This document shows, in pieces, positions 37,651-47,921 of a DNA stretch of 64,000 nt. The translations under genes and the position numbers were made by a program. The DNA is from Acanthopleura granulata (lineage: Eukaryota > Mollusca > Polyplacophora > Chitonida > Chitonidae): contig JABBOT010000001.1 of the NCBI GenBank assembly GCA_016165875.1, forward strand, positions 39,794,252 through 39,858,251, read 5' to 3'. Every line of letters starts with the position of its first letter. Positions within the stretch are counted from its first letter, which is position 1. The notes beneath the pieces were generated by a model. It had not been told where the DNA came from, did not search any database, and worked only from the letters and a program-made list of their open reading frames with translations.

Positions 37651-39246
37651 GCAACAAGATTATCGTGAACTTATATACACAGCCACATAACCGCATACAA
37701 AACGAATAAAGATAAACATCCCAAGTACATCCAAGTTGTGACATGTACCTTGTTTATATAGCCTTATGTAAGCATGTCTATTTATAACAAGAACTATCAC
37801 GACCATACTCTGAGATGATGGTTCTACACTGTCAATAGCAGACGTGGGCATCAACTTTACAGTCATTTATGTAATATTTAAATCTTCAGTACACTACAAA
37901 TAATACACCAGCAACAAGAAGCATCTTACTCAAACCCAGAATAAAATAAAATGACCATTAATACGCATGTGTGGCATGATGGGACAAAGAAAGCAGATGG
38001 TTATTCTTCGGTTACTCAGCCAAGGGCTTAATTCCTTATGAGCCAGTTTGGTCCAGGAAAACGTTTTCACAAATGTCTCGAAAAAAAAAAAAAAAAAGTC
38101 CCTTCAGACTAAAAAGTTTTCAAAGAGCACTTTTACATGCATTTTGCAAAATTTATTCATGCATCTTCCGGATGCCACCTTTAAAGTCTGAAATAAGAAC
38201 CTTGAATTTTTTTCCTAGATAAGGCCCTGTCAGCAAATGAATATAGCACCAAAGACAGCTTATTTATATCTGTATTAAAATTGCATGTCATAATTCAACC
38301 TGTAATATCAGTCTCATCACAATACAAAATTATTTGGCCTTCATATACTAATCTGTTTGGAGTTATAATGCTGTGCTCAAGAGGTTTTCAGATGAGAAGT
38401 AGTGGACAAATATATGGGTGTAGACACCAAGTATGAGAGGAGTAATCCCCCTTGCATGACTAACCCCCTGAAAGGTGGATTTGACATCACAGCCTCTTGG
38501 TAAGGGACAAATCAGCTGTGACGAGATCAACGCTTCAGCTGAATGAGTCTGCCAGGGCCCTCAATCAGCCCTTACTCCAGGTTGCTTTATCTCACCTAGA
38601 GTTTCGTATTTACAAATAGACTTTCAGAGGCATATAAAGGCCTTAAAATCATACTCTTGATGCCAACACTTAATTTTTTTCTGAAAAGACATTACTCAAA
38701 TTAATTTATGGCTGAGTCATAATCAAGCAAAATGCATCTCTTGCTAAACTTAAGGGGAAATGCAGTAATACTTAATACATTAGCTAATCCAAGGCTTAAA
38801 TATGCTTTAGAACAAATGGCAAATTATCTATAATTTTTGGACATACTATGTGTATCAATACAGTTACTAAGGGCACATTAGGCAATGATATGGATGGAAT
38901 ACAAGGACATGGTCACCTACCTGTATACAGTCCTAAATAACACGGACAAGTATTTGAGGATATCAAACAAAGATCTTTTCAGAAAATACATACTCTCTCT
39001 ATATACATGTATATAAAAGAAAAGAAAAATTCTAGCCTTTATAAATACGATATGATCTACAAACTCTTGTTAATTGGTGAGTTTGTTTGGCAAAGAGCAC
39101 ACAGCGTTACCTACTCATAACTACCGTCATGAAGGCACCGATGTACCTTGAGTAATTACCTCGCTATTGTAATTACAAACGTGTAGAATTATGGGCGCTT
39201 TATATGTGGCCCCAGAACAGGTACTTGTAAAACCAGTCAGCGATGG
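37651..39246 (-). other. probable CAMKMT 3' UTR
   Basis: Directly follows the CAMKMT stop in transcription direction and holds no ORF. The transcript end could not be fixed: reverse-complement AATAAA hexamers (TTTATT on +) are frequent, for example near 36703 and 38151. The - strand is T-rich, as in other long animal 3' UTRs. Confidence 0.4.
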
Positions 39247-42200
39247 CTATGGCCTAGGCATGGGTTTAATCAGCACAAGCATCACTGGGTAATGGAGATT
39301 TTCATCGTATATATCACTGCCTTGGGACAAAAACTGAAAATAAGAAATACAGAAATCTTGGGACTTTTCAGCAGTGTGGATCTAAACAAAGTCTGAATAA
39401 TCAAAAACAAGAAACTTAGCAAAAAAATTTCGCAGTGCGTCTAAGGTATATGTAACAATTATTCTTTGGAAAACTCTTTGATATATCTATATGCATGTAG
39501 TATTACCTCTCCCTTAAGATCCTCTAAACATACTGTATTCCACCTAAAGTTTGGCCTGTGAAAATGTACTTTACGAAACACAGAAAAGCCTTAAAATGAT
39601 AATTTTTAAGCCAACACAAGGTTTTTCTGCATGATAAGAAATGAATCAAAATCCATGAAAAATCTCTTCTGTCAAGTGACTGAATCAATCATAGTAAAGC
39701 AAAATATGTCACCTGAAAAAAAAAGCTGAATGTTAAGCGAAATACCCTTATTCATGAAACCGAAAGCTTGACAGAAATCAAAATTCGTTATTTCATAAAA
39801 GCACCATCCTAAGGCAATTCACTTCCATTGTGATCCACTGTCTGGGTCCAGTGGTATTATTGCTTCTAAATTTTAGGAAGTCAAGTCATTTTCTTCAAGG
39901 AATTTGTGTTTTAAAATCACAATTATGAGCAGCAAAAAAAAAGAAAAAAAAATCTTTGATGTGCTTGTGCTTCAGCTTGTCAAATATGGTCCAAAAAGTC
40001 CACTGTAGCACCACAATCCTTTCCAATCACTAAAATTGTTAAAAAAAGGAATGCCTGCCATATTTGAAATCAGCACGCAATGGCCTGATAGATGATGCAT
40101 ACTTTGTTTTAATGTGGTCTGTTCTTTTAACATTGGATTTCTTCACCAACTGGAAAGCTGTTCCCTATGTAATCCTTCCCACTTAAATCCCCCCCTCACT
40201 CTCTTGAAAAAACCCAGGGCTATAGAACCAGTTTAATGGCTTAAGAATTCGCTCTGTGGGTCACAGTGGGATTTGATCCCAGATCTCCTAATGTGAAGTT
40301 TATGCATCATCCTACCAACTGAACTAATGTCCTGTTTCCTTGCTCTAACCTCTAAATACTGAGCCCCAAACGAGGCAGCAACAAGTACCAATTTTATAGA
40401 ATTTGATATGACCCAACCTGGCATTGATCCCAGATTTCCTGTCCTCAAGGAGGATCCTCTTATCACCAGGGCACCCAGGAGGTCAATTATTTTAAGATTC
40501 TGAGTATAAGTTTCCTTGACTTGTAATTGACACCTACCTTTTGATGAAGATTCCACACCACATCATCATAATTTTTCTTAACTTCAGTTTTGAAAGTTTT
40601 CTGGGCAAGCTGTGCAAACTCTTGGAATGTATTTCCCCTGGTGGGTGCAAACATTATCGCCTGGCCCTGGATAACAAACAGTGTTTGTTTTTACACTACA
40701 GCATCAAAGTTCGAAACTCACCTGTCCCTCAGTACAACACTGTTGTTGGGGGACACAGCAATGAACATATATAGCATTGATCGATATCTCCACCTGGTAC
40801 TAAAAAAAGATTTTATTTCATCTTTTTCGGACAAACTGCAAAGACTTTGATCTGACATATCTTACAGCCATGTCTACATAAGTGATAAAAAAAGGGCCAC
40901 TGAACATGTCATGGCCTGAACTGAATGCAGTGTGCTGCTAGAATGGCAGGGTGAATAAATTCGTCGCCTGGCACATTGTTTGCCCCAGCTGAATATTGGT
41001 TGTACGAAAATGGTGACTAGGATCTCCAATCGGTGCTATATACACAGAAGTGAAGCTTGCCACAGGAAGTCGATCTATTAACAATTCTCTGATGTACCAT
41101 ACAATACTTACCCCTGGTTTCAGCATCATGTACAGCATATTCACAAGGTGTTCTCTTCCCTCATCAAAAAACAAACTGTATCAGAACATAAACACATACA
41201 TACATCACAAAGATTAGTATGCTATATTTTATCTATTTATTTTATTGGTGTTTATGCCACACTCAAGGATATTTCAGTTATGTGACAACAGCCACCGTTA
41301 AGGAAGGAGGAATCCAAGCAGAGCCCAGGGCGCCACTAGCATACGTTTTATTTACACACCCGTCAAACAAAATTTTCCAAGCCTTGGAAATTTATTTACT
41401 TAATTACAATTTTGTGTCACAATCAAGGTTTTTGTTATGGAAACATTACTATTCTGGATGAGATTCTTCCTAGAGTCAAAGAGATACTCGTGTTTACACT
41501 GTATATTCATGCCCAATGATGCAAACACCAGTATATCTTATAAAATAACAATATGAACACAAAAATACGCCAAAATCTCACCAATCGGCACACAGGATGC
41601 AGTCAAACTTTGACTCTAATTCTGGCATGTTCATGTCTGCCTCCCAACGTAGCAGCCTGAAAGTAAAGGACGAGAGTATGTTTGTCTTCGAATATCACAA
41701 TCACAAATTTTCAATACAGACACTTCTTTTCATAATAATTTAATTACCTTTTATTTGTCAGGTCTGTAATGTAACAGTCAATTATAATCCCCGGAACATA
41801 ACGGTGAAGGTAAACAGGGGAAAGCTAGAGAAACCATTTGATAAACTGCCACGTTGGAAAGCCGTCTGATCTCGGCGACACCACAGAAATGTGTCATTAT
41901 GTATTTAAATACACTGGCTTTAACAACAATGCCCTTGTATTCAAGATTACTTTAATGTACACGATTTTTAGTATCGGTACTTTTCTCCTCAACATCAACC
42001 ACTTACTTAGCTGAGCATTTAGTGGATCCAACAGCTTTTCTGTTTCTGTCAACGATGTAAGTCAAATCTGAAAGTAAGATTGCAATATGGGAGTTTTGAG
42101 TTTGAACTCTTTTGTCACAGAAGGTAAAAAGAGTTCAACTGTGTCATGTGACTTGTCAAAAATGTCAGGCAGTTTTGTTCACTTTAATCACCTGTCTCCC

Positions 42201-45200
42201 TGTGTTAGGGAGGTACAAACGACCTCTGCTTTGTTGAGGACTTTCTTAACTTAAACAATTCCAGCTCCTCAATTTTCTCTATTGTACATCTAATCTAAAT
42301 AATTTCTTTTAAACTTTCATTTATAGTAAATGTAATGAGAAATAGTTGTTTAACTTTTTGGACAGGTCACATGGTACAGCAGGGCTTTTCTAACCTTTTG
42401 CGATAAAAGAGTTCAAACTCAAAACTCCCCTATTCTATGTCAATAGTTTTCGTTAATATGTGTATATATCAGTGATTTCTTGAGGGTTACTCCACATTTA
42501 AGCACCTTCAGAATGATAAGGAGACGGCGGGTATTATTATCTCCTGAACAGTACTTTTACTTTTGTAGAAAATAATGTACATGTAGGTTTATCAAACATA
42601 CTGGTCAGAGAGGAAGTTAAGGAAAGAGAAGTAACTGTGTCATTCTGAGATCTAGCCAGACACAACAAGACCATTACAGAGATTTTACTGTGTATGCTGA
42701 CACTGACATGATGCGGTGGCTGTCAAGCCTCCCATGGCCTTGGGAGCCAGAAATCCTCTATTGGTCTGTCATACAATCCCAGCTAACATCACTCAGCTTG
42801 TCTAGCCCTATGAGCAGACAAATACAGACTGAAGTTACACTCACTGTTGACAGACTCTTCATTTCCATCGGTCAGTACAACTTCTGTGGCTTCTGTAGAA
42901 ACAGCTGCCTGCAAATTGATACAATTCTTTTACATAACTGACCAGGCCAAAACACGGTGATCAAATTATGGTGCTACATTGTAAGTATAGTATACACCTA
43001 TGATCTTTAAATGTTCATAGAATTCAAATATGCTGTGCATGTGCAAAAAAGAGACCCAAAAAGAGAGATACAGGTTAACAGGGAACTTCATGAGAGAAGT
43101 TGCGGTTTTGCTTCTTATAATCACAAAAATATCACTGGTGGCAACTTGAAGAATTTCATCCAAAATGCATACAACATAAGATAACTGAATGGTTCTGGAT
43201 TTGTGGCATAATCCAGCTGTATTTGGGCATTATAAACAGTGTTTTTTTTTTACTATCATGAAAATAAATATAAAAAAAACCAGACATGATCATATCAGTT
43301 AGAGAATTTGATATGAAAGTAATGAGAGATACATGTGTTTTATCACTATAATGAAAACTAATATAAAAATAACAACTTCATACAACTTCATTGCAACAAA
43401 AGGCACATGCCAAAATTAAGCACTCTGATGTCTGCCTGTTTTTTGTTTACAGGGAGTCTGTGAACGCTAGTGGCCTAGATGCATTAGAAAGCTGAGGTTG
43501 GGTGGTTAGATTATCATACTAATGGTGTGCCAGAGGTGAGCTAGTATCATGCCAATGACATCCCTAGAGGTGAGCTACTATCACACTAATGGTGTGCCAG
43601 AGGTGAGTTAGTATCATGCCAATGACATCCCTAGAGGTGAGCTACTATCACACTAATGGTGTGCCAGAGGTGAGTTAGTATCATGCCAATGGCATCCCTA
43701 GAGGTGAGCTACTATCACACTAATGGTGTGCCAGAGGTGAGCTAGTATTACGCTTAGCCTTATGAACGACAATGAAAATCTTTGTTTCTTTCCAAGCACA
43801 ACTGTTGCTATCAGGCAAGCATAAGTTAAATGGTATTACATCGATATATGCAAGTATTAAAAATTCATAATACACACTTCTAATTCCAAAGAAAGCTAAA
43901 TGTGATGGATAACTTACAAACACACCCGCCAAGCATGTCATTCCTCCTCCCACTTCACAGACTACTTTGGACCTACAAGGTAAGGTTTACAAAATGTCAC
44001 ACAAACAGAGTTGCCATTTACGGAGGACCTCAATAATATTTCTCTTACCATTTACTAGTATATATGAAGGTGTTCAGTTTTACTGAGGCTATCATTAAAA
44101 ATATGTCTGTTGCCGATAATTTGACTAAGACTCCAGAAAAGGGTCCTACGATTTTTATTGGGTTTTCACATGGAATTTCTTGTTTTATTTTTCTCCCCAT
44201 GTTAATTTCTTTAAAATCCTTATTTATTTCATAGGTAAGAATAAAAAAAGATATTTCTCTACAAACCAACCCCATGTTTTACGACAGGGTTGTGTTTCCC
44301 CGCAACAAAAAATTTTTTTTAAGGATGGCCTGAAGGTGGAAAATTGTTTGGGAAATCACAGGGTACCAAACAAGTCCAGGTCTACAGCTGCAAGTAATCA
44401 TGCAAGAAGAGGTTTGAACCTGCAACCTCATTGGTCAAAGGTTAATGGACATCTGGTAGAACTCCTTAACCACTTGGCCACAGAAGGTGTCAAATAAGAC
44501 CAGGAAAGAGCAAGAAGTATAATGATATTTCATTTCTTGTTTCCCACCTTTAACCTCAAGTGATGCTTAAAACTTTAGTGGGCTTAAGAGAAAGGCGAAA
44601 GCCGACTGGATTTAATCACATATGAGTAAGCACAACGTAATACTAACGTAGGTAATAATCATCTCATCATATAAAAGTAAACAATGTCTGAGGCAGTAAC
44701 CAATGGGAGACTCTGAAGGGCCACACAAGACGGTCCAAATCACAGAGAAACACATCGTGTTCTTCTGTGATGCTGCTGTGATTGCGTACTACCTAATTGC
44801 TTTCTGAGCACACATGCATCTAGAAGTGTTACGTAATTCAAGAAAGAACATGAGTTTCCCATTCATGGCATAAAAAGTAAAGGCAAGATTTGACATGTAA
44901 CTACGCTGTCGTATTTTACATAATCACTATGCTGTAATTATAGTACATCTTGCTAAAGCCCAACTAAATCTGCCAATACCTACTACTGTTAGTGCTTACA
45001 TATTTGGTGTTTAGCACACAGATTCCAAATTCCAACTTTCAAAACTTGAATATTTTCAAGTCTATGTCCACACTGTATGGCCACAACTGCTACTTCATTT
45101 ACCTGAAGTCTTCCTTATGTTTTAGACAGTAATAGGCCATGACTTCCTCTGAGGGCCATACACCTGCAAAATGATTACAAAAGTTGGAAGACAATTTCTG

Positions 45201-47562
45201 GAGAACAGGCATGTATTCATCATGGTGTAACAGGAAGGTGTATAAGCGCCGTCTACTTCCAGGTGGAGGGAATTTCCCTTTAGTCTAATGGTTAGAGGCA
45301 TTACAAATACATGCAGAGGACTGTATATGACTTTGAGAGATGGTAAAGACTGTACATCACACAACAGATTTCCAATCTACAGAATATAAAAAAAAATATC
45401 CAAAACCCCCAGAGCATGTCAAAGGATTTATTTTTTTGTTTGTTTGATTGGTGTTTTATGCCGCACTCAAGAATATTTCACTTATATGACGGCAGCCAGC
45501 ATTATGTTGGGAGGGAAGCACAGCCCGGGGGAAACCCACAACTATCCAAGCAGGGTCTGTCATTATGCTGTGTTGGCACATTAATATGCTCTCTAAATCA
45601 CCTTCAATATTACAAAGATAACACTGACACAAACCCCTCCCCTCTGGTTGAGAATTTCCTGTAGAGTCATCATTAACTACTTACAGACATTGCCAGTGTT
45701 GTTGAAGCCCAGTAGTGTATCCAGTGTGACATTACCCTGAAGTTGTCTGTGGGGAGACAAACAAATGAAATTCGTTACCGGGTCCAGGAATTCTTCAATA
45801 TCTTCAGGAGGTTTTTAAGAAAATATGGTGAATAACGTAAACTTTCATTTGTGACTTTTACTTTTGATTGTAGACAGGTGTTTTGAGATTTTGGTAGGAT
45901 GACATTCCCTTGTAAAAATGTAAGTTTAAACAGTAAAATCAACATGTTCATGGGAAATTCATAAACTGCTTTCCACCTTTAACAAAAGGGTCCAAAGCCA
46001 TGTGTTCCTTTGTTCTTTCTTGGATTACATCACACTTCTAAGTGCGTGTGTGCCCAGAAATCACTTGGGTAAGCCACACACTCTGCAGCATCATGGCAGA
46101 AAACTATGTGTTTGGACTCTTCTGTGTAGCCCGTTTGAGCTTTCCACTGAAAAATTTAACTGTACTTTAATGTCCATTTCTGTAACAAATAATCAAATTT
46201 CACACAGGTGTCTGACAGCCTTGCAAAATCATACCATCTGGGTCTACCATTAAGTTTAACAATGTAACCTTTAGGTCTAAAATAATGTTTCAAAACACGA
46301 CTTTAGGGTCTAACAACAGGTGTTCATCTAGTCACTTTCACATCTTGGTAACCATGCATGATGAGAAAGATCGGAAAATTGAGGTTTAGACAAATTTTGT
46401 ATTGAGTTTTGATGAAATGAACTGGGTTTTCAATACATTTTGATGAAAACTATACAGTTTTCTGATTTGTTCAAATTGAGTTTCTAAAATGAAATTGGCC
46501 AGAAAAACCACTGAACAATAACAAACTGTATAACATTAGTTGATACAGGCAAATTCAATATAGATGTGTGTGGTCTTTCAAATGTCCATGTATACTTCCA
46601 TTTACCAGTACGAGTACCTGATAACACAGGAGATGTCCTCAAAGTCTTCAGATGAATACTCCAGCCAGACGGAGTTGGAGTCTTTGCTGATCCCATCTCC
46701 ATGAACTCTGACCTCCAGCAGACCGAAGTTACTGAAGCGGCGGACAGACACAGAGTTGTTTTCTGGGTCACTCAGATAATCCGGCTGACGAGTGATAACC
46801 TGGCAGGGCACAAATTATGAGTGCGTTTTAATATACAGCAGCTATGTCTGAAGTACACTACATGCACATCTGTAGATACCGTTTATTTATTTGACTGGTG
46901 TTACTGATACCCAAGTTTTTTTTCACTTGTATGATGATAAGCCTGTGGAAACTTGAACGCCCAGCCCCGAGAAACAAGAAGCCGAGTTGGCATTTCGGTT
47001 GTCCCACCAGTTAACGTCCCACCAGTTAACGACTCAGCTCATATTAACCACCTGCTGCCAAATTTCTGGCAGACCTTCTTACTTGTGGGTGTAACATATG
47101 TAACCTGTATGCAGTTTAAATCATAGTAAGCTTGTATTTGCTACAATCGTATGAAAGTTTGGCTTTCTACACTGGTGATCATAAGTGGACGTAGCTGAGA
47201 ACTCTAGATGATTTCTTCCCGTTTGAAGCTTCATTATGGTTCAACGGCTCAAGCATCTTTCATTGTTTTTAGCCCACGCTGCACAAGAGACTTAACTGAA
47301 ACTACTGCTAATTAAAATACCGAACCAACTGTACTCATATTATCCTATAATGCACTAGCAAACTAAAAGTACGATGTACATACATGTGCACGTACAGTGC
47401 TGTGCATTTTGATACCTATAACCTCTACATAACATTGAAAACATGGGCTTTGCAAAGTTCAAATGGAAAGAGCTTATGTGCCTTGTCCTCTGGGCTTAAC
47501 TCAACCTGTGCAAGAAGCTTCCATCGTTGACGAGATATGGATATTTTGCCATTCTCTGCCAT
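39247..47562 (-). CDS. CAMKMT: calmodulin-lysine N-methyltransferase
   Basis: Eleven exons, in transcript order: 47506-47562, 46618-46799, 45685-45746, 45103-45163, 43918-43972, 42845-42908, 42007-42067, 41582-41656, 41112-41175, 40538-40666, 39247-39333. All borders are GT/AG, phases match, and the sum is 897 bp (298 residues plus stop), close to the ~323 of the human enzyme. This family trimethylates a lysine of calmodulin using S-adenosylmethionine. Family blocks: RWKLLAQ at residues 13-19, SVRRF, NTGNVCVWPSEEV (97-109), SAM-binding motif I CEVGGGMTCLAG (126-137), VVLTDGNEESV (149-159), FDCILCADCLFFDEG, MFAPTRGNT, NYDDVVWNL, and the C-terminal DENLHYPVMLVLIKP. The start ATG at 47562 was chosen because it precedes RWKLLAQ and splices in phase. 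The first donor, GTTGAG, is the weakest. Its promoter faces the dehydrogenase-RING gene. Confidence 0.95.
40245..40335 (-). mobile_element. tRNA-like SINE head
   Basis: The - strand reads TAGTTCAGTTGGTAGGATG (A box) and, after a spacer, CTGGGATCAAATCCCAC (B box with stem). The pairing and spacing resemble a tRNA, but the element lies in a CAMKMT intron and continues into SINE-like sequence, so a tRNA-derived SINE is more likely than a tRNA gene. Confidence 0.6.
40395..40492 (-). mobile_element. tRNA-like SINE relic
   Basis: A second - strand element with GCCCTGGTGATAAGAGGATC and CTGGGATCAATGCCAGG, resembling A- and B-box regions. It is in the same intron as the copy at 40245. Confidence 0.45.
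41222..41330 (-). mobile_element. SINE 3' fragment
   Basis: Reverse complement of the common tail (TTTATTGGTGTTTATGCCAC, ACTCAAGGATATTTCAG) plus body remnant GCAGAGCCCAGGG. Intronic, sense to CAMKMT. Confidence 0.75.
42088..42430. mobile_element. MITE-like element with ~70-bp terminal inverted repeats
   Basis: 42088-42157 and 42361-42430 are inverted copies of each other: both arms contain GGGAGTTTTGAGTTTGAACT and, further in, CATGTGAC(T/C)TGTC when read inwards. The unmatched centre is about 200 bp. The left arm lies only ~20 bp from the 3' splice site of CAMKMT exon 42007-42067, so it may supply part of that intron's branch-point region. No clear target-site duplication was recognised. Confidence 0.75.
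43507..43749. repeat. 67-bp intronic minisatellite, ~3.5 copies
   Basis: Units start near 43521, 43588, 43655 and 43722 and contain AATGGTGTGCCAGAGGTGAG and CATCCCTAGAGGTGAGCTA. The array is in the CAMKMT intron between exons 43918-43972 and 42845-42908. Each unit itself has two GAGGTGAGCTA halves, so a shorter ancestral unit is likely. Confidence 0.9.
44336..44490 (-). mobile_element. tRNA-derived SINE head (Ser/Leu-like)
   Basis: The - strand has TGGCCAAGTGGTTAAGGAG (A box) and GGTTGCAGGTTCAAACC (B box). The spacing with an extra arm is like class II tRNAs, but a SINE-like sequence follows. It is in a CAMKMT intron. Confidence 0.6.
45428..45565 (-). mobile_element. SINE 3' portion
   Basis: GATTGGTGTTTTATGCCGC, ACTCAAGAATATTTCACTT, CAGCATTATGTTGGGAGG and GGGGGAAACCCACAACTA form the reverse complement of the SINE tail and body. 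In a CAMKMT intron, sense orientation. Confidence 0.85.
46319..46511 (+). mobile_element. MITE copy 2 (CTAGCCA-ended family)
   Basis: Starts GGTGTTCATCTAGTCACTTT and ends ATTGGCCAGAAAAACCAC. The core GGAAAATTGAGGTTTAGACA and TTTTCTGATTTGTTCAAATT is shared with copies at 50545 and 54472. It lies beside CAMKMT exon 46618-46799. Confidence 0.8.
46878..47085 (-). mobile_element. diverged SINE
   Basis: TTTATTTATTTGACTGGTGT, CACTTGTATGATGATAAGCC and TTTCTGGCAGACCTTCTTAC mark a decayed - strand copy. It has an internal duplication of GTCCCACCAGTTAAC near 47008-47037. It sits in the first CAMKMT intron. Confidence 0.65.
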
Positions 47563-47921
47563 TAAATGAGCGACCTAAAATCAACCGGCTATCAACAGCC
47601 ACTTTCGCTTTCCGACTGGTATGCAGAGTTTATTGCATATCTGCAACCGCAGTTTCGAAAAGGCTTCATTTAGTTCATAATTGTTAAAGTGAATGTGAAT
47701 AATCTGTATTCTAAATGGCCCAAACTGCGCATCAACACATCATATTGTATCTGGATAAATTGAATTAGTTGCCGATAACGATGAATGAAAAAACGTTAAA
47801 TGCGAAACTTCGGTTCTATTTAAGGATTTTGACAGATCGTTTGTCAGCCAGCATTTGTGTTTTTGAAGTGTTTCGACACTTGGCCGCTTTAGCGAATAAG
47901 GTTTTAGTTACCTCTAGCACC
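47563..47921. promoter_or_regulatory. bidirectional promoter interval, CAMKMT / dehydrogenase-RING
   Basis: The start codons of the two divergent genes are separated by 359 bp. No TATA box in a convincing place was seen on either side. Both start sites must lie within or very near this interval unless untranslated first exons overlap. Confidence 0.6.

Noticed and set aside
40245..40335. Functional tRNA gene on the - strand
   Set aside because: A and B boxes are present, but a full cloverleaf with acceptor stem could not be drawn, and it sits among SINE relics inside an intron.
46602..46811. 69-codon ORF as a self-contained start of CAMKMT
   Set aside because: It would begin at GTG inside the intron; a proper ATG exon at 47506-47562 supplies the conserved RWKLL block and joins in phase.
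47781..47921. N-terminal extension of the dehydrogenase-RING protein from an in-frame upstream ATG at 47781
   Set aside because: Weak start context, and homologous Rossmann domains begin right at the MVKIAVLG position; a targeting peptide is possible but unsupported.
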